Source of the DNA: Anaeramoeba flamelloides
Lineage: Eukaryota > Metamonada > Anaeramoebidae
Assembly (NCBI GenBank): GCA_027625915.1
Contig: JANTQA010000012.1
Coordinates: 12,300,501-12,364,500, forward strand
DNA length: 64,000 nt
Direction of reading: 5' to 3'
The position numbers and the translations under genes are program-made. Under the pieces are notes generated by a model. That model was not told the origin of the DNA, ran no database searches, and was given only the letters and a program-made list of their open reading frames with translations. Shown here in pieces: positions 23,099 through 37,011 of this stretch (positions are counted from its first letter, which is position 1; the number at the start of each line of letters is the position of its first letter).

Positions 23099-26000
23099 AT
23101 GCTTACAAACAATTTTTCATCAAATTTTTTTGATTCAACACCAAAACAAATAATAAAAGATTGCATTAACACACATTTTATCATTATTAAACAAGTAACT
23201 CCTTTTGTTTCTTTTTTTTTTTTTTTTTTTTTTTGATAATCTGCCCTTGCAATTCCTTTTTTTAATCAAAGTTTTTTTTTTTTTTTTTTTTTTTTTTTCA
23301 ACCTTCGTTCCTTTATGTTTTCACAACAACACAACAACAAAAAAATTAATAAATAAAATCTTTGTTACCAATTGATCAGTTAAAACCAAAAAAACAATAC
23401 TCCACGAACCTGGTCTTGAAATTGACACAAATTTTTTCAAAATATTTTTTTGGCTCTCTTGATCCAAAGAAAACACTTTTTGATAATGTAATTAGTTTTG
23501 AAAAAGAACAAAACGAGATTGTAACCAATTTAAAAACAGTTTTTCAAATCTTACTCAAGCAAAATCCAATCTTGTGCAAATATTCCATTAACAAAAGAAT
23601 ATTAAAGTCATTCTTTCAAAACTTCTTAACAACAAATACGATCTTCACCCTTTTGTGTTGTAGAGATCTTGATTTGGTCGATTTGATGCTCCAAATAATA
23701 ACAAACTTCCCGATTAATAGCCAAATTAGCCTGGAAGAATACGAAACACTGCATCATATTTTGATTGCAAATTGCTTATCCTTTCATGATCATGAAAACG
23801 CACCAAACAATTTGTTAGCACTTGCCAAAAATATTAAATATTTCCAAGCAACAGGCTGCTGGATCAAGAAGGAGAAAGTGCTTAATAATTATCAATACAA
23901 TGACAACGATTTTTTTAGGAATTATAAGAAAGAAATTAAAATCTCTTATTATGCAAAAGACAACCAATTAAAGACTTTTTCAACATCTTTAATTAATGAT
24001 AATTGGATCGAACCTTTTTATATAAAGCTTGATAGATTATTTAACAACAAAAACAACAACAACAATAACAACAGCAAGAACAACAACAACAACAACAACA
24101 CGAACAACAACAACAAGAACAACAACAACAATACTAATGAGAATAACATTTATTCAATAAAAATTTTTCCAAGAGTTGTCTCAAAATTAAGACTATTACT
24201 TTCTTTAAATTCAAATCTTAATAAAACAACCTATAAAATCTTTTTTTTAGTAATAAGATCCTTATCTGCATTTCTTGTTCTATTAAAGGAGAGACATGAA
24301 ACAAAAACACAACTAGAAATGGAAAAAGAAAAAAAATTTTTGCAACAGATCTTTAATTCAAACACTTTAGTCTTCCAAACTGTGGAATTAATATCTTCAA
24401 TTGTATATAATAACAATAGTAATTATTTATTTGGTTCTACACATCCATCAACAACGTTAAAACAGATTTGTATTGAATTATTAGAAAACTTATATAAATG
24501 CCCGCTTTTTTCAGAGGGTGTCTTCTCAAATGGTGTCAAAATATTAAATCAATTATTTATACCATCTATACATCAAATTATTATTGAAAATTTATATAAT
24601 AATAATTTTACAATTCTTAGCTCTGAAATGAAAGTTTTGTCAGTAGTTTCAAAAATTTCCAAAAATAGAAGGGTTGCTCAAGAAATGTATTCGAAAAATA
24701 TTTGGCCAAAATATTTAAAAAAAATAATCAGCCTTGAAAACCTAGATTATAATCGAAAGTATTTAAAATGGATGTTACCCTCTCTTGAAATTTATTTAGC
24801 CATTTCTGTTAACCACCAGCATATAGAACATATTGCCTTTTTTATTAGTTTTCTCACAAAATTGGGCCAAATTCTTTTTGACGATAAGAATAAGAATGTC
24901 GATGACAATGACAACGACAATGACAATGACGATGACGATGACAATGATGATGACAATTATTATCACAGTGACGATTATGAGGATGAGGATGATTTTGAGT
25001 ATTATAATGTTAATGAAAATGAAAAGAAAAGAAAATTCATTGAAAATAATCCTAATGAATTACGATTTGTATTGAAAAAATCTAGAAAAAATTCTAATAA
25101 TAAAAATACAATCGTTAAAAGAAGAAGTAGTAGAATTCGGAAAGCTAATTATAAAAATAATAATTATCTCAAGCATGAAGACGAAATAAAAATTGAATTA
25201 AATAAAACGGAAAAGAAAACCATTTCGAAAATTTATATCAAATGTCTTGATATCATTAAAATTTATTCTGTCACTATTAATGATATAAAACCATTAATTA
25301 CCAATTTAGAGATTTTATTTCAAAAGGTTCAATTTTTGGAAAAGTACCCAGAAAGTTTTTTTATTGGCATTCAAATATTATTAAGAATCGGGTGTTTAAA
25401 GCAAAATATAAATAAATTTTTTGCCAATTCGCTATTAAAATCATTCTGCCAAATTTTGCAAGGGTCAATAAATAAATTTCTCAGCCAGTTAGGCATCATT
25501 GTTGAATTATTGGCAAATGTTTCTTTAAAGCCCAATTTTAGAATGCTACTAAAGCAATATGAAATACCAAAGCTGATTGCCAACACAATTCTTAGTAAGG
25601 AATTTTTAAAAATTAGTCAAAAGGATGACAAAATCATTTCCATTGTTGGGAATGAGTTTAAGGAAATGCTACAAAAGCATAACCAGGGGGTTAGTAAATC
25701 ATTAATTCAATATTTTGATGTGTTTTTTTGTAAAATTGATTCTCTAAAAAATAAGAAACAATTTTCTAAAAATTTAACAATAACAGAAGAATTGAACATC
25801 GGGAACGATCGTAATAAACGGAAACGTTATGATGTTGCGGATGATGATTTGACAAAGGATGAGATTGAACAAATTTCTAAAAATTTAATTAACTTTTTAA
25901 TCAAAATTTTGAAAGGCGATAAAGTTAAAAAAATGTTTTTAAGAAAAACAGTATTTGAAAAAATTGATTCGTTCATTTCTAATATTTTTTGGATTTGTGA

Positions 26001-29000
26001 CGACTATCACCAAGAATTTCCTCTTTTGTTTGCTAATCTATTTTATTCCTTTGAAGAAAAAAAAATATTTAATGAAATTTTTCAATTACAATTTAAAAGA
26101 TTGTTTTCTCAAATTGATAGCCTTTTAAATAATGGAAATAATAATGTCAATAATGCTAAAAGGGGGAAGAAGAGGTTAATAAAAAGGGAGAAGAAGATGA
26201 GGAGAGGGGGCGGCGAGAAGAAAAAAAAGAAGAAAAAAAACAAAAATAATAAAAATAGATATAAATTAAAAAATATCTTTAACCCAATGGAAATCGAAAT
26301 GGGGGGTGGTGAAGAAAAAATAGCCATAGAAGGCGGTGGCGGTGGCTACGATATAAAAAAGAAAAGCGGCCCCAAAATAAATATAAATCAATTAAATCTA
26401 ATAAATGGTTATTTACAATTATTTATAAAGGAAAACTGGGATGAAAATAATAATTTCAAACCTTTTTCTTTTTTCAAACTAAATAATTTTTTAAAAGAAA
26501 ATATAAATGCGACAGCATTTCAAATCCCAATTTTTTTTAAATTTTGTAAATTTTTAATTAAATTACAAATTTATAATAATGAACCAAATATTAATTTCTT
26601 CCATTCAATTGACAAAATGATCGAATCCATTTTTAATATTTTTTCCAAAATTCAATTAAATTATAGTAATTTAAATTTATTTCGAAGAAACAATTTTATA
26701 ATTAATAATAATAATACTTTAATTATAAATTATAATAATTTTATTAAAAAGCCAAATAAGAATAATGCACTGTCAATCCCATCAATTATTATTTTTTCTG
26801 AATTAAGCATTTTGTTAAAGACTTTTTTGAAATCTTTAAAAAAAATGAAGGAATTTAATCAGATTAAATTTTTAAAAAAAATCCAATTTTTTCAAGGTAT
26901 TTCAAATTTTATTATTGAACTATTAAATTTAAATTTTCAAGATAACATTTTGATAATAATTAATTTTTTAATCACTAAAAATTTCAATGTTTTAATAAAG
27001 ATTTTTAATAATTTATTTCAAAAATATTTTGATTTTGAAAAAATCAATTTAAATCAAAATATCAATTTAAAAACTGAATTATCAAAAACATTATCCTTCT
27101 TATTAAAAATTTTTATTCAAATAATTAAATCAATAATTAATCAAAAAAATCATTTTACCAATATCAATAATAATCCAAATAATCAGAATAATACTAGCAG
27201 CGGCAATAGCAGCAGCGGCAATAATATCCATAAGATACATACTCGCCATAGTATTAACCCTCAAAATAATGATCACAATGGGCACATAAATATATTATAC
27301 AATTTTATAATTAATTATTTGATAATCAAATTATTTGATAATATCTATCAGCCAATTTTCCAAAATGGCCTCCTACCAAATTCGTTTATCATAACACAAA
27401 AATTATTAAAATTATTAAAATGTATCATAAAAAGAAATCTATTTATCATACAAACAGACAAAAATCAATTGATCAATATTATTAAAAAAAAAAATTTAAA
27501 AAAGTCTCTTGATATCAATCATTTAAATTTTTTTCTAAATTTCAATAAGAATATAATCAATAAGAACAATAATTGCCAAAGTAGTAGCCATCTGATTAAA
27601 AATGAAGAAGAAATTAAAAATATATTCATTTATAAATATCAACAAAATTTACTTAATTTTTTATTTTTCAACTTTAATTTATTTGGGAAAAAAATTATCA
27701 AAAAAGTTTTTCAAATTTTAACATTACTCAACCAAGATCTCTATTTTAGCCAAAGAAATTTTATTATTAACAATATTGTTCAATTCTTATCAAAGAATTT
27801 AAAAAAATCAAATTTTGATTTAATTGAATTTATTTTAAATTTAATTTATCATCCAAACCTTTCGCTACAATTTTTATTTTATCCCACACAAAATCGTTTT
27901 TTTTATTATTTAAAAGATTATTTGAAACAACAAACTTTTTCTATTCATTATTTATATTCTTCAAATTTTCACAAATTGAAGCACAATCAAAATTATCATG
28001 AACAAGATTTTCAAAAAAATATGAATATTAAAAAGAATATGAACATGAATACGAACTTTGAAATTGAAAAGGAAATTGGAAAAGAAAAGGAAAAGGAAAT
28101 TGAAAAAGAAATTGAAATTGAAAAGGAAAAGGAAATGGAAAAGGAAATTGAAAAGGAAAAGGAGATTGAAAAGGAAAAAGAAATTGAAAAGGAAAAGGAA
28201 ATTGAAAAGGAGATTGAAAAGGAAAAAGAAATTGAAATTGAAAAAGAAGTTGAAAAGGGAAGGGGAAAGACCGAAATACACACATTGTTATTAAATCAAA
28301 AAAAAATAATTAGTAATACTAATTCTGAAGAAAGAATAATTTGGAAAAATCAAATAACAACTTTATTTTTAATAATGGAAAAATATTTAAAAACACAGAA
28401 ATTTAATACAGAATTAAATATGATCCAAAACAAAAAGATTTTTAAAGAAATATTTATTTTATCAATTGGTTTTTTACAGATTTACCAACCAGGGAAAAAA
28501 TTAATTCAGGCATTATTACAATTTATTAATTCTTTTTTAAAATTACAGCCAGAAAATATTTCATTTTTATTTAATTTAAATACTCAAAATAATTTTTTAA
28601 ATTATATTAGAGGTTGGGCGTTTCCAATAAACACAATTATAAAAAAGTTACTATATTCGATAATCATAAAAGTTATTCAAGATCCAACTCTTATCCGAAA
28701 TGCCATTGAAAATGAAATTATTAGCAATTGGCCACATTGTTTCCCACTTGAAAAAAAATGGAATAAATATAGTAATAATCCAAATATCCCAACGATTATT
28801 AAAATAGATGATTTTTTATTCCATTATTATTATATCTGGAAAAAATATCCTAATCATTTTCTTGATGTGATACAACAGATCTGTAATATCCAAATTAAAG
28901 TACAGAAAAATCCTAATAATTATTTTTCTACATTATTTTTTATTAAATTATTAAATGAAGGCGATCAGCCACCAAAAAGCGGCATGATAACAAATCCCAA

Positions 29001-29739
29001 AATTGAATTGATAATTGAAAACTTAATAGAAAATCTCATATTTTTTAAAAACAATTCGAATACAGAAATTTTAGACATATTAATTAACTTATCAAAAACA
29101 TATGATAATGTTATTAGAATTGCTATCCGTTATGAAAGAAAAAATAATTCGCTAATCAATTATTTAATTGATATCATTTTAACCGAAGACCGTAACCAGA
29201 ATAGCCAGAACAGTCATTCACAAATATTGATCAATGCAATGAAATTTTTTAAATTGCTATTAATACATAATATTAATTATTCAAAGCGTTTAATCAAAAT
29301 TTTATCAAATTTATTAAAAGAAAAAAAAGTTAAATCTAATTTAAACAAAATCGAAAGGGTTATTGATTTATTGCATTCCTCTTTTAGAATTTTAAATAAC
29401 TTTACTTCAAGCTTTAATAAAAATTATTTATTATCAAAATCAAATCGTTTTTTAGATGATTTCGATCAAAAATTAATTTCAATTATAATAAAAATTTTAA
29501 ATGAAATCACAAAAGTGGATTGTCAAAATCCAATGTTAGATAGAATTTTATTATTTTTAAAATTTTTATTAGATAGAGATTTTCAATTTGAAAAAAAAAT
29601 AAACCCTAGGTTAATAAATTTATTTTCTCACAATGAAAACCTTCTTTTTTTATTACAAAATCCTATTTGGGTTTATAAAAATAAATTTAATAATAACAAT
29701 GATAATAATAATGATGATGATGATGATAATAACAGAAAT

Positions 29740-29800
<61 letters not shown>

Positions 29801-32566
29801 TCAAGACAAGTATTAGTAATTTAAAAAATCAATTTTTATCAATATCTTATTTAAAAAAACAAAAATCTAGCAAAATTAAAAATATTTTTATTAAAAAGGA
29901 TCAAAATATTGAAAAAAATCAAATTAAAAAAAATAATTTTAAAGATAGTGTCATACAAATTTTACAATTTAAACAAAAACAGAACAAAATAAATTTGAAT
30001 AGACAAAATCCCACTGAACAAGATTATAATAAATATAATAACAATGATGATGATGATGATGATGATGATGATATTAGTGGTGATATTGGAATTAATAATA
30101 ATGAAAAAATCAATAAAAATTTAAATAATAAAGAGAATTTAATTCTATCACCAAATTCTAATTTATTGTCTAATTCTATTTTTGATGAATTTTATCAAAT
30201 GGATGATTTTGTTGATGTAAATATTCTTCTTGATAACAATAATGAGAAGAATAAGAATAATAATGAAGATAACAATAACAATGAAGATAATGACAATGAC
30301 ATTAATGATAAAGATGAGGGGTATAATTTTAATAATAATATTGATAGTGGTGACGACGGTGACAATGATGATAAGTATCAAATTAATAATATTATCATTA
30401 ATAATAATGATGATAATGATGATGAAAATAATAATGAAAGCAATACCAACAGTAATAATAATAGCATAATTGATAGTACCGGTAGTGATAATGGTAATGA
30501 TAATAATAATAACAATCAGATGAATATAAATACTAATACAATTAATATAAACAATATTAATGAAAATAGTTATAATGAAAATTCAGGTTTTGAACTTGAA
30601 TTTGATTTTAATTTAAAAATGACAAATGAAAATTTAAATGAAAAGACAAATAATAATCAAAACAATAAATTTATTGGAGATATTATTTATGATGATGATG
30701 ATGATGAAATTATCATTCTTGAAGATGATAAAGATGAAAATGAATTTGTAAAAGAGAAGGAAAATAATCAAAATAATCAAAAGGAGAAGGGAAGCGAAAA
30801 TCCTGAAGAACAAAAATATTTTAATACAAATAATAAAACAATTAATAATATCAACAACATTAAGATTGATGAAGACGATGATGACGACGATGATGACGAC
30901 GATGATGACGATGACGACGATGATGACGATGATGACGATGACGACGGAGATAATAACAATGAAAATGATAAAGATCATAATATTTATGAAAATCAAAACC
31001 AAAATAATGAAAAAATAAAATTTAATTTTAATTATAACAATAATAAAGAAAGTAACAAAAATAACATTATTGATATTATAAATATTGATAACGAATTTGA
31101 TGATGATAATGATAATTTAGAAAATAATAATACAACAAATAATAAAAAAAAGCTATTATTAACTCCCGAATCTATTAGATCTTTGGTAATTATTTCATCA
31201 AAAATTCAAAAGAAGGAAAGAAAATCCTTTATAAAATCAATCTTTTTACAATTAACTAATAAAATGGAATATATGTTAATAATCACTGAACAATTTCTTT
31301 GGGTTTGTAATGAGCAATTGCAATTGAATGAAGTTGAAAAAATAAATAATATAATGGGCATTTGCTATTACATTAATAATAACAATTCTAAAAATAATAG
31401 CAACAATGGTAATAGTAATATCCCCAACAATAATAAATATATACTTCACCCATTTATCAATATATTCAGATATTTATTTTCAAAAAATCAAGAAATTAGA
31501 AAAGTGTTTTTCAATTATAAAAATAAACATCAAACAAAAAATATTAATGATAAGCATAAAAATCCTTTTGAACGATTTATTAAAATCTTAATTAATCAAA
31601 AGCAAATGATCAATTTGGAAAAATTAATCAAATTATTAAAATATTTTATTTTATTTCGAGATGGGAATTTATTTAAAAGATCGCCAGATATTAAAGAAAA
31701 CATTTTAAGAAAATTAACTGCATTTTTGGGAAGAAATGATCTCAAAAATAACATTTTTAATTATTTGACACAATCACTAGAAAAATTGGCAGAAAATATT
31801 AATAACAGAAAAAATATTTTTCTTGAAATGATTGATGTTACAAAGAAATGTATTAATCAAAGCTCGGTAGAACTTGAGAGGTTTAATAAGTTTTTAATTA
31901 ATTCATCAAAGTCAAAAACCCTGAAGGGGGTTGAGAAATATAATATTCCTATTAGCGATACAAGGTTAATAATTTTGGTTAATAATTTGAAGAATTTATT
32001 TCATTTTTTACAAATGGAAGAAAAGGAAAGCGGAATGATGCAGAAAGGGAAGAGAGTAGGTGAGGGCATCAATGGGAAAAAAAATAGTTTGATCAATAAT
32101 TTTGGAAGTCAAACAAATGGGAAACAATATGTTTTTAAATCTTTAACATTTAAAAAACTGTGGTTAATGCTGGATGATTGTTGTTTTAATTTTTCTACTT
32201 TTTTTGAGGAATTGATCGAAAAGGAAAGCAATGATAATCTGGAGAAAAAACATTATAATTTGCAAAGCAATCAAACGAATGAATTTAATAACAAAATGAA
32301 AAAGGAAAATCAAAATATTGATCAAAACGAAAATATTAATAGAGAGGAAATATTTGAACAATTTAACGATTTCTTTAACTTTGTTTCACAAAATGACGAA
32401 ATTAAAATGAAATCCTTTTCGATGGTTAATTCCCAAACAAAACCACCGCCAGTCAAAAGGTCACAGTCTTCATCAATTCCTTATTTTACAACGTCTCGTT
32501 TATTTGCTTTTAATAATAATAGAAGAAATAGAAGAAATCATCGAAATTCCAGAAATTTTCGAAATC

Positions 32567-32632
<66 letters not shown>

Positions 32633-34827
32633 GCAAAAATCGAAATAATGATAATAATAATAATAATAATAATAATCAATCAGAAGTAGAAATAATCGAT
32701 ATTGATGCCCTAGATGATAATGAAGATACTAGTAGTACTTCCACAGCTAGCAGTGGTCGTAGCAGCAGCAGTGGTACTAGTGATCATAGTAGCAGTAGTA
32801 TGCACAGGAATAGGAACGGTAATGGAAATCGAAATTTTAGATATATTTATAATTTGTTTGAAGGCACAAATAGTAGTAACAGTAGTAATCCCAACAATAA
32901 TCATCGCCATGAACATGAAAATAACAATCATAATTCAAATACTCGTCTGATGAGGAGAAGAATATTACCTGATCAATCTCCTTACATTTTCCCCAGAATA
33001 GCAAATTCTTATCTACGCGTTACTTCAACTCCGGGGGGTAATGGGCCTTTTTCAAGGCGGCTGTTTATCCAGCCCTTCCAAGAACAATTGCGTGTTGGGA
33101 ATCGCAGTTTAAGCCCTATTAGTAGTGAGTTTCATCATACAATTCATTTACTAAATGAAATTAATGAAGATTTAGAAAATTTAATTAATTGGGAAATGTT
33201 CACTATTATTAGTGATAATTATCGTGCCAACAGTATTGAAAAAAATGAATTAAACAAAAATATGAAAAGAATTTTAAAAAGAATTTTCCCTTTATTAGAA
33301 TTATTTTTGATCATTACTTCACCACCAAAAAATAGATTTAAATTTAATAATCATCCCAAGCTTTATAAAGATGATGACAACAACAATAACAATAATGGTG
33401 GCGACGAAGACGACGACGATGACGACGATGACGACGATGATGATGATGATGACTATCGTGATAATAATGTTAATTTCAAAATAAAAGAAAAGAATGAACA
33501 AGAGAAGCAAATTGAACTGTTTTTAAAAGAAAACCAAACAAGGGAAGAAAAACTGAAAAAGAAATATCAATCTTTTTTTTATTTTTTAACGAAACACAAA
33601 AAATTGATAAACTTTTTAATCAAATATGATCTTAATTTATTAAATAAGCAATTTAAATATCTTAAAAACACCCCAGAAATTATAAATTTTGGAAATAAAA
33701 AGTCGTGGTTCCGTAAGCAATTGAAAACCCTGTATCGGGATCAAATCACTTCTGCGAGATTACAAATCCGTATCAGACGAAACTCCATCCTTAATGACGC
33801 CTTTTTACAACTTAAAAACCAAACAAAAAAATATTTTCTTTTGCCATTAAGGGTAGAATTTGTTGGCGAAGAGGGGTACGATGCCGGCGGTTTGACAATG
33901 GATTTCTACCAGACGCTAATGAAGCAAATGCTGAACCCAAATTACGGATTGTTTGTATATAAAAAGAAAAATGGGTTTTATTTCCCGAACCAGCTGTCGC
34001 ACATTAACCATCTGCATTTGGAATATTTCGAATTCTGCGGCAAGATGCTCGCAAAGGCGCTTTACGACCAAATTGAGCTCGATCTGCCGTTAACAAAGTC
34101 CTTCTACAAGCAGATTCTGGGCATCCCGCTGACCTTGGAGGATATGAAATCGACGGATCACGAATATTACAAAAACTTGAAATGGCTGACAACAAACCAC
34201 GTCACCAAGGAGCTCTGCATAAACTTTTCAACAACCTTCAAGCAATTCGGAGAGACCAAGACTATCGATCTCATACCCAACGGCAGAAACATCCCCGTGA
34301 CCGAAGAAAATAAGGAGCTGTTTATCAAGCTAGTCTGCGAATCCAAAATGACCAAATCGATCGAGGCACAGATCGAGTCCTTTTTAAAGGGCTTCCACGA
34401 AATAATCCCATCAGCGCTGATCGAGATTTTCGATGAAAACGAGTTCGAATTGCTCATAAACGGGCTGTCGTCCATCGATATACAAGACTTGAAAAAAAAT
34501 ACAGAATATGGCGGCGGATACACAAAGAATAGTAGAACCATCAAATGGTTTTGGCAGATTCTTGAAAAGATCGACAGAGAGCAAAAGGCAAAGTTTTTGC
34601 AATTCGTTACAGGCACACCAAGAGTGCCACTTGGTGGGTTTGCAAACCTTAAGGGGGTAGATGGAATCACTAAATTTAAAATTAAAAAAAATTATAATAA
34701 AGAGCGTCTACCAGCTTCCCATACTTGCTTTAACCAATTGGATCTTCCGCAATATACCTCAAAAAGAGCACTTGAAAAAAAATTATTATTTGCAATTAAT
34801 GAAACAGAAGGTTTTGGTTTTAGATAA
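23099..34827 (+). CDS. Giant HECT E3 ubiquitin ligase, Tom1/UPL1/HUWE1 type
   Basis: The main frame (from 23380) has no ATG at its start. An upstream exon 23099-23194 (MLTNNFSSNF, PKQIIKDCINTHFIIIKQ) joins in phase 0 through an intron at 23195-23379 (GTAACT...GATCAG), giving about 3847 aa with no further introns. The N-terminal 1000 residues are Leu/Ile/Phe-rich helical repeats, fitting the DUF908/DUF913 armadillo-like part of this family. The middle holds poly-Asn and poly-Asp tracts, a Glu/Ile/Lys hexad repeat (28058-28260) and several isoleucine-acidic motifs. The C-terminal HECT domain begins near LRVEFVGEEGYDAGGLTMDF (33841) and ends with LPASHTCFNQLDLPQY; the catalytic Cys codon is 34726-34728, 32 residues from the end as expected. 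It transfers ubiquitin from E2 through a Cys thioester to substrates. UBA, UIM and WWE domains seen in some relatives are not visible. Confidence 0.93.
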
Positions 34828-35320
34828 TATTATCATCGTTTTTTTTTTTTTTTGTTTTTTGTTTTTTTTTTTGGCAAGATAATGTTTGTGAATTATCAGT
34901 TGGAAAAGGTTTCGCTTTGTAAATTATAAGATACTACAAATTACTCTGGTTTTTTTTTTTCGATTACATATTTTTTGATAAAATTTTTAAAATTAATTTT
35001 TTATTTTTTTTATTATTCTCTCTTTTCATCTTCTTCTTCTTCTTCTTCTTATTCTTATTCTTTTTTTTTTTATTTATTTATTTATTTTATTTCTTTTATT
35101 ATTTATTAAATTAAATTAATATTTATTAAATTAATTGTTATTTACATTAATAATGAAAATATCGTTTATTATTTTTATGAAAAAAAAAATAATGATAAAA
35201 ATTAGATTATAATTTTTTATTTTTTGACAATTTTTTTTTTTTTGTGATTTGAACAATATTAAGGATTACATTCTTGAGATGGGGAAAACAAGTGAATGTA
35301 TATCATGCATTTATTGGTCT

Positions 35321-35324
<4 letters not shown>

Positions 35325-35361
<37 letters not shown>

Positions 35362-35386
35362 TAGATAGATAGATAGATAGATAGAT
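35325..35386. repeat. (TA)n followed by (GATA)n microsatellite
   Basis: About 35 bases of alternating AT pass directly into about seven GATA units. Confidence 0.95.
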
Positions 35387-35764
35387 CTATTTTCGGATAG
35401 ATATATTATAAAACCATTATGTATAAAAGGCAACAAAATATTTTAATAATAAAAATAGGAAGAAATTAGTCAACAGTTTGAAAATTTTTTTTCCTCTTTA
35501 TCATTTTCTGATTCGTTCAAAATCAAAAAGAATTTTCTGTTTTTTTCCTGAATCATTTTTAAGAAAAGAGGGGTTTAAGGATTATTCGAATTTTATTCCC
35601 AGTGGCTATTACTTTTATACCCACAACACGAATTATGAACTCAAAAGAATGTTGAGTTAATAGATCTTTGTTAAAATGTAAAATTTTTGGTTTTTTTTGA
35701 GGAAGGTAAAAAAAATTTACTTTCCAAATCCAAATTTTTCACTCAAAATTTTCGACTTCCAAAA

Positions 35765-35871
35765 TGATATTGGGAAAATGTCAATCCACTTTATATTGAA
35801 GTATGTTAGAGTTGGTGGTGAGTGTAGCCACCCATTTGAAAAGAAAGTGGAGTGACATTTTCCCAATATCA
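35765..35871. repeat. 107-bp hairpin element with 27-bp arms
   Basis: The left arm 35765-35791 starts TGATATTGGGAAAATGTCA. The right arm 35845-35871 is its reverse complement with a single mismatch; the loop is 53 bases. Flanks are A-rich. It may be a tiny MITE or a hairpin-RNA locus; its arm and loop sizes resemble those of the hairpin at 20039-20133, but the sequences differ. Confidence 0.7.
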
Positions 35872-36188
35872 AAAAAAATACCTTTTTATTTTTGCCTTGT
35901 TTTGTTGGGATTTTTCGAAAAGTTTTTGGATCAATTAATGATTTAAGTCAAAATCTTAAATTGCTAAAAATTGACAATATTTTGACTTTCCCTCAATTCA
36001 CTATATTTTAAAGGTCTTAATCTATTTACTACTTTGTATTTCAATGGTCAGAGAGCATAAAATTCAGATAGTCCTTAAGTCTGCCCTTTGATAAATTTTA
36101 AAAAAAGCAATCAAAATATTAAAAAAAGTTTTTTTGAATAAATTCAAAGGAAAAAAAATAAAAAATCAGAAAAATATCCTTTTACGAT

Positions 36189-36422
36189 TTATTTTAATGG
36201 GTAAAACAAATGATTAAAAATCATTTGATTTGGAGTTATAGTTGGGAAATTATAAGGACAGGAGTTGGGAAGTAATAATTGATTTGAGTTGAATAATACT
36301 TTCTCTTGGGTTTGGAATATATATCCTTTTCTAGTATTTTTAAAGATGTGGGTTGGGGGTGTTTTATATTTCTCTTGTAACAACTGTTCCTTTTTGGGGT
36401 ATAATCCAAATATATACACCAA
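36189..36422 (-). CDS. Coding-like stretch, possible last exon
   Basis: An open frame on the minus strand reads LLQEKYKTPPTHIFKNTRKG, then YIFQTQEKVLFNSNQLLLPN, then SCPYNFPTITPNQMIFNHLF and YPLK before a stop. Pro, Gly, Thr and aromatic residues are frequent, unlike chance frames here. There is no ATG in frame; AAAAAGGAACAG just before LLQEKY could be a splice acceptor. An ATG at 36493 opens another frame (MENEKREEINANF) ending at a GTAATA donor, but the phases do not match. No family is recognised. Confidence 0.25.
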   Translation of the reverse strand: MVYIFGLYPKKEQLLQEKYKTPPTHIFKNTRKGYIFQTQEKVLFNSNQLLLPNSCPYNFPTITPNQMIFNHLFYPLK

Positions 36423-37011
36423 ATGTGTGTGGTTAAATTGGTGTGGTTATTACTAAAATTTGCATTTATCTCTTCTCTTTTCTCATTTTCCATGTTGAAA
36501 AATAAATTTATAGATCTTTATTTGAAAAATAAAATCGAAATACTTTTTATTAGATTTTAAACATTTTTTTTTCAAATAAAGTTTTCAAAGAAGTAGATTG
36601 TAAACTATCTAACTAACTCTGATTTAATAAGGGAAAATGAAAAAAAGTGAATTTTTTTTCTTCAATATTAAGGAAAACAACAAAAAGGTTTTCAAGTATG
36701 GTTGTTAAAATAACCTATTCACGTATAGTAAACCTAGACTACAAAATAAAATCGATTCTGCTTTAATCTCAAACGTCTACATGTTAAATAATCATCAAAA
36801 CAGACAATATACACAAAGTAAATATCACATTGGTTTCTTAGAATTCTACCAAAAAAAAAAAAAAATTCTGAAAATGAAAGATAAATGTGATAATTTTTCT
36901 TATATAAAATCGATAAAAATTAGATTAAAAGTATTGTAAATAATAAAACAAATTAATAAATTTAATTAAAATAGGGTTAAATTTCGAAATACTATTTGTT
37001 GTCAAATAAAT

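Noticed and set aside
27961-28294. Several overlapping open frames over the Glu/Ile/Lys repeat
   Set aside because: They are consequences of a stop-poor purine repeat inside the HECT coding exon.
29633-33510. Ile-, Ser- or Met-rich frames opposite poly-Asn and poly-Asp tracts
   Set aside because: Frame shadows of trinucleotide repeats within the HECT gene.
35576-35660. Plus-strand stretch GFKDYSNFIPSGYYFYTHN
   Set aside because: Protein-like but short, isolated, and an upstream exon with a matching phase was not found.
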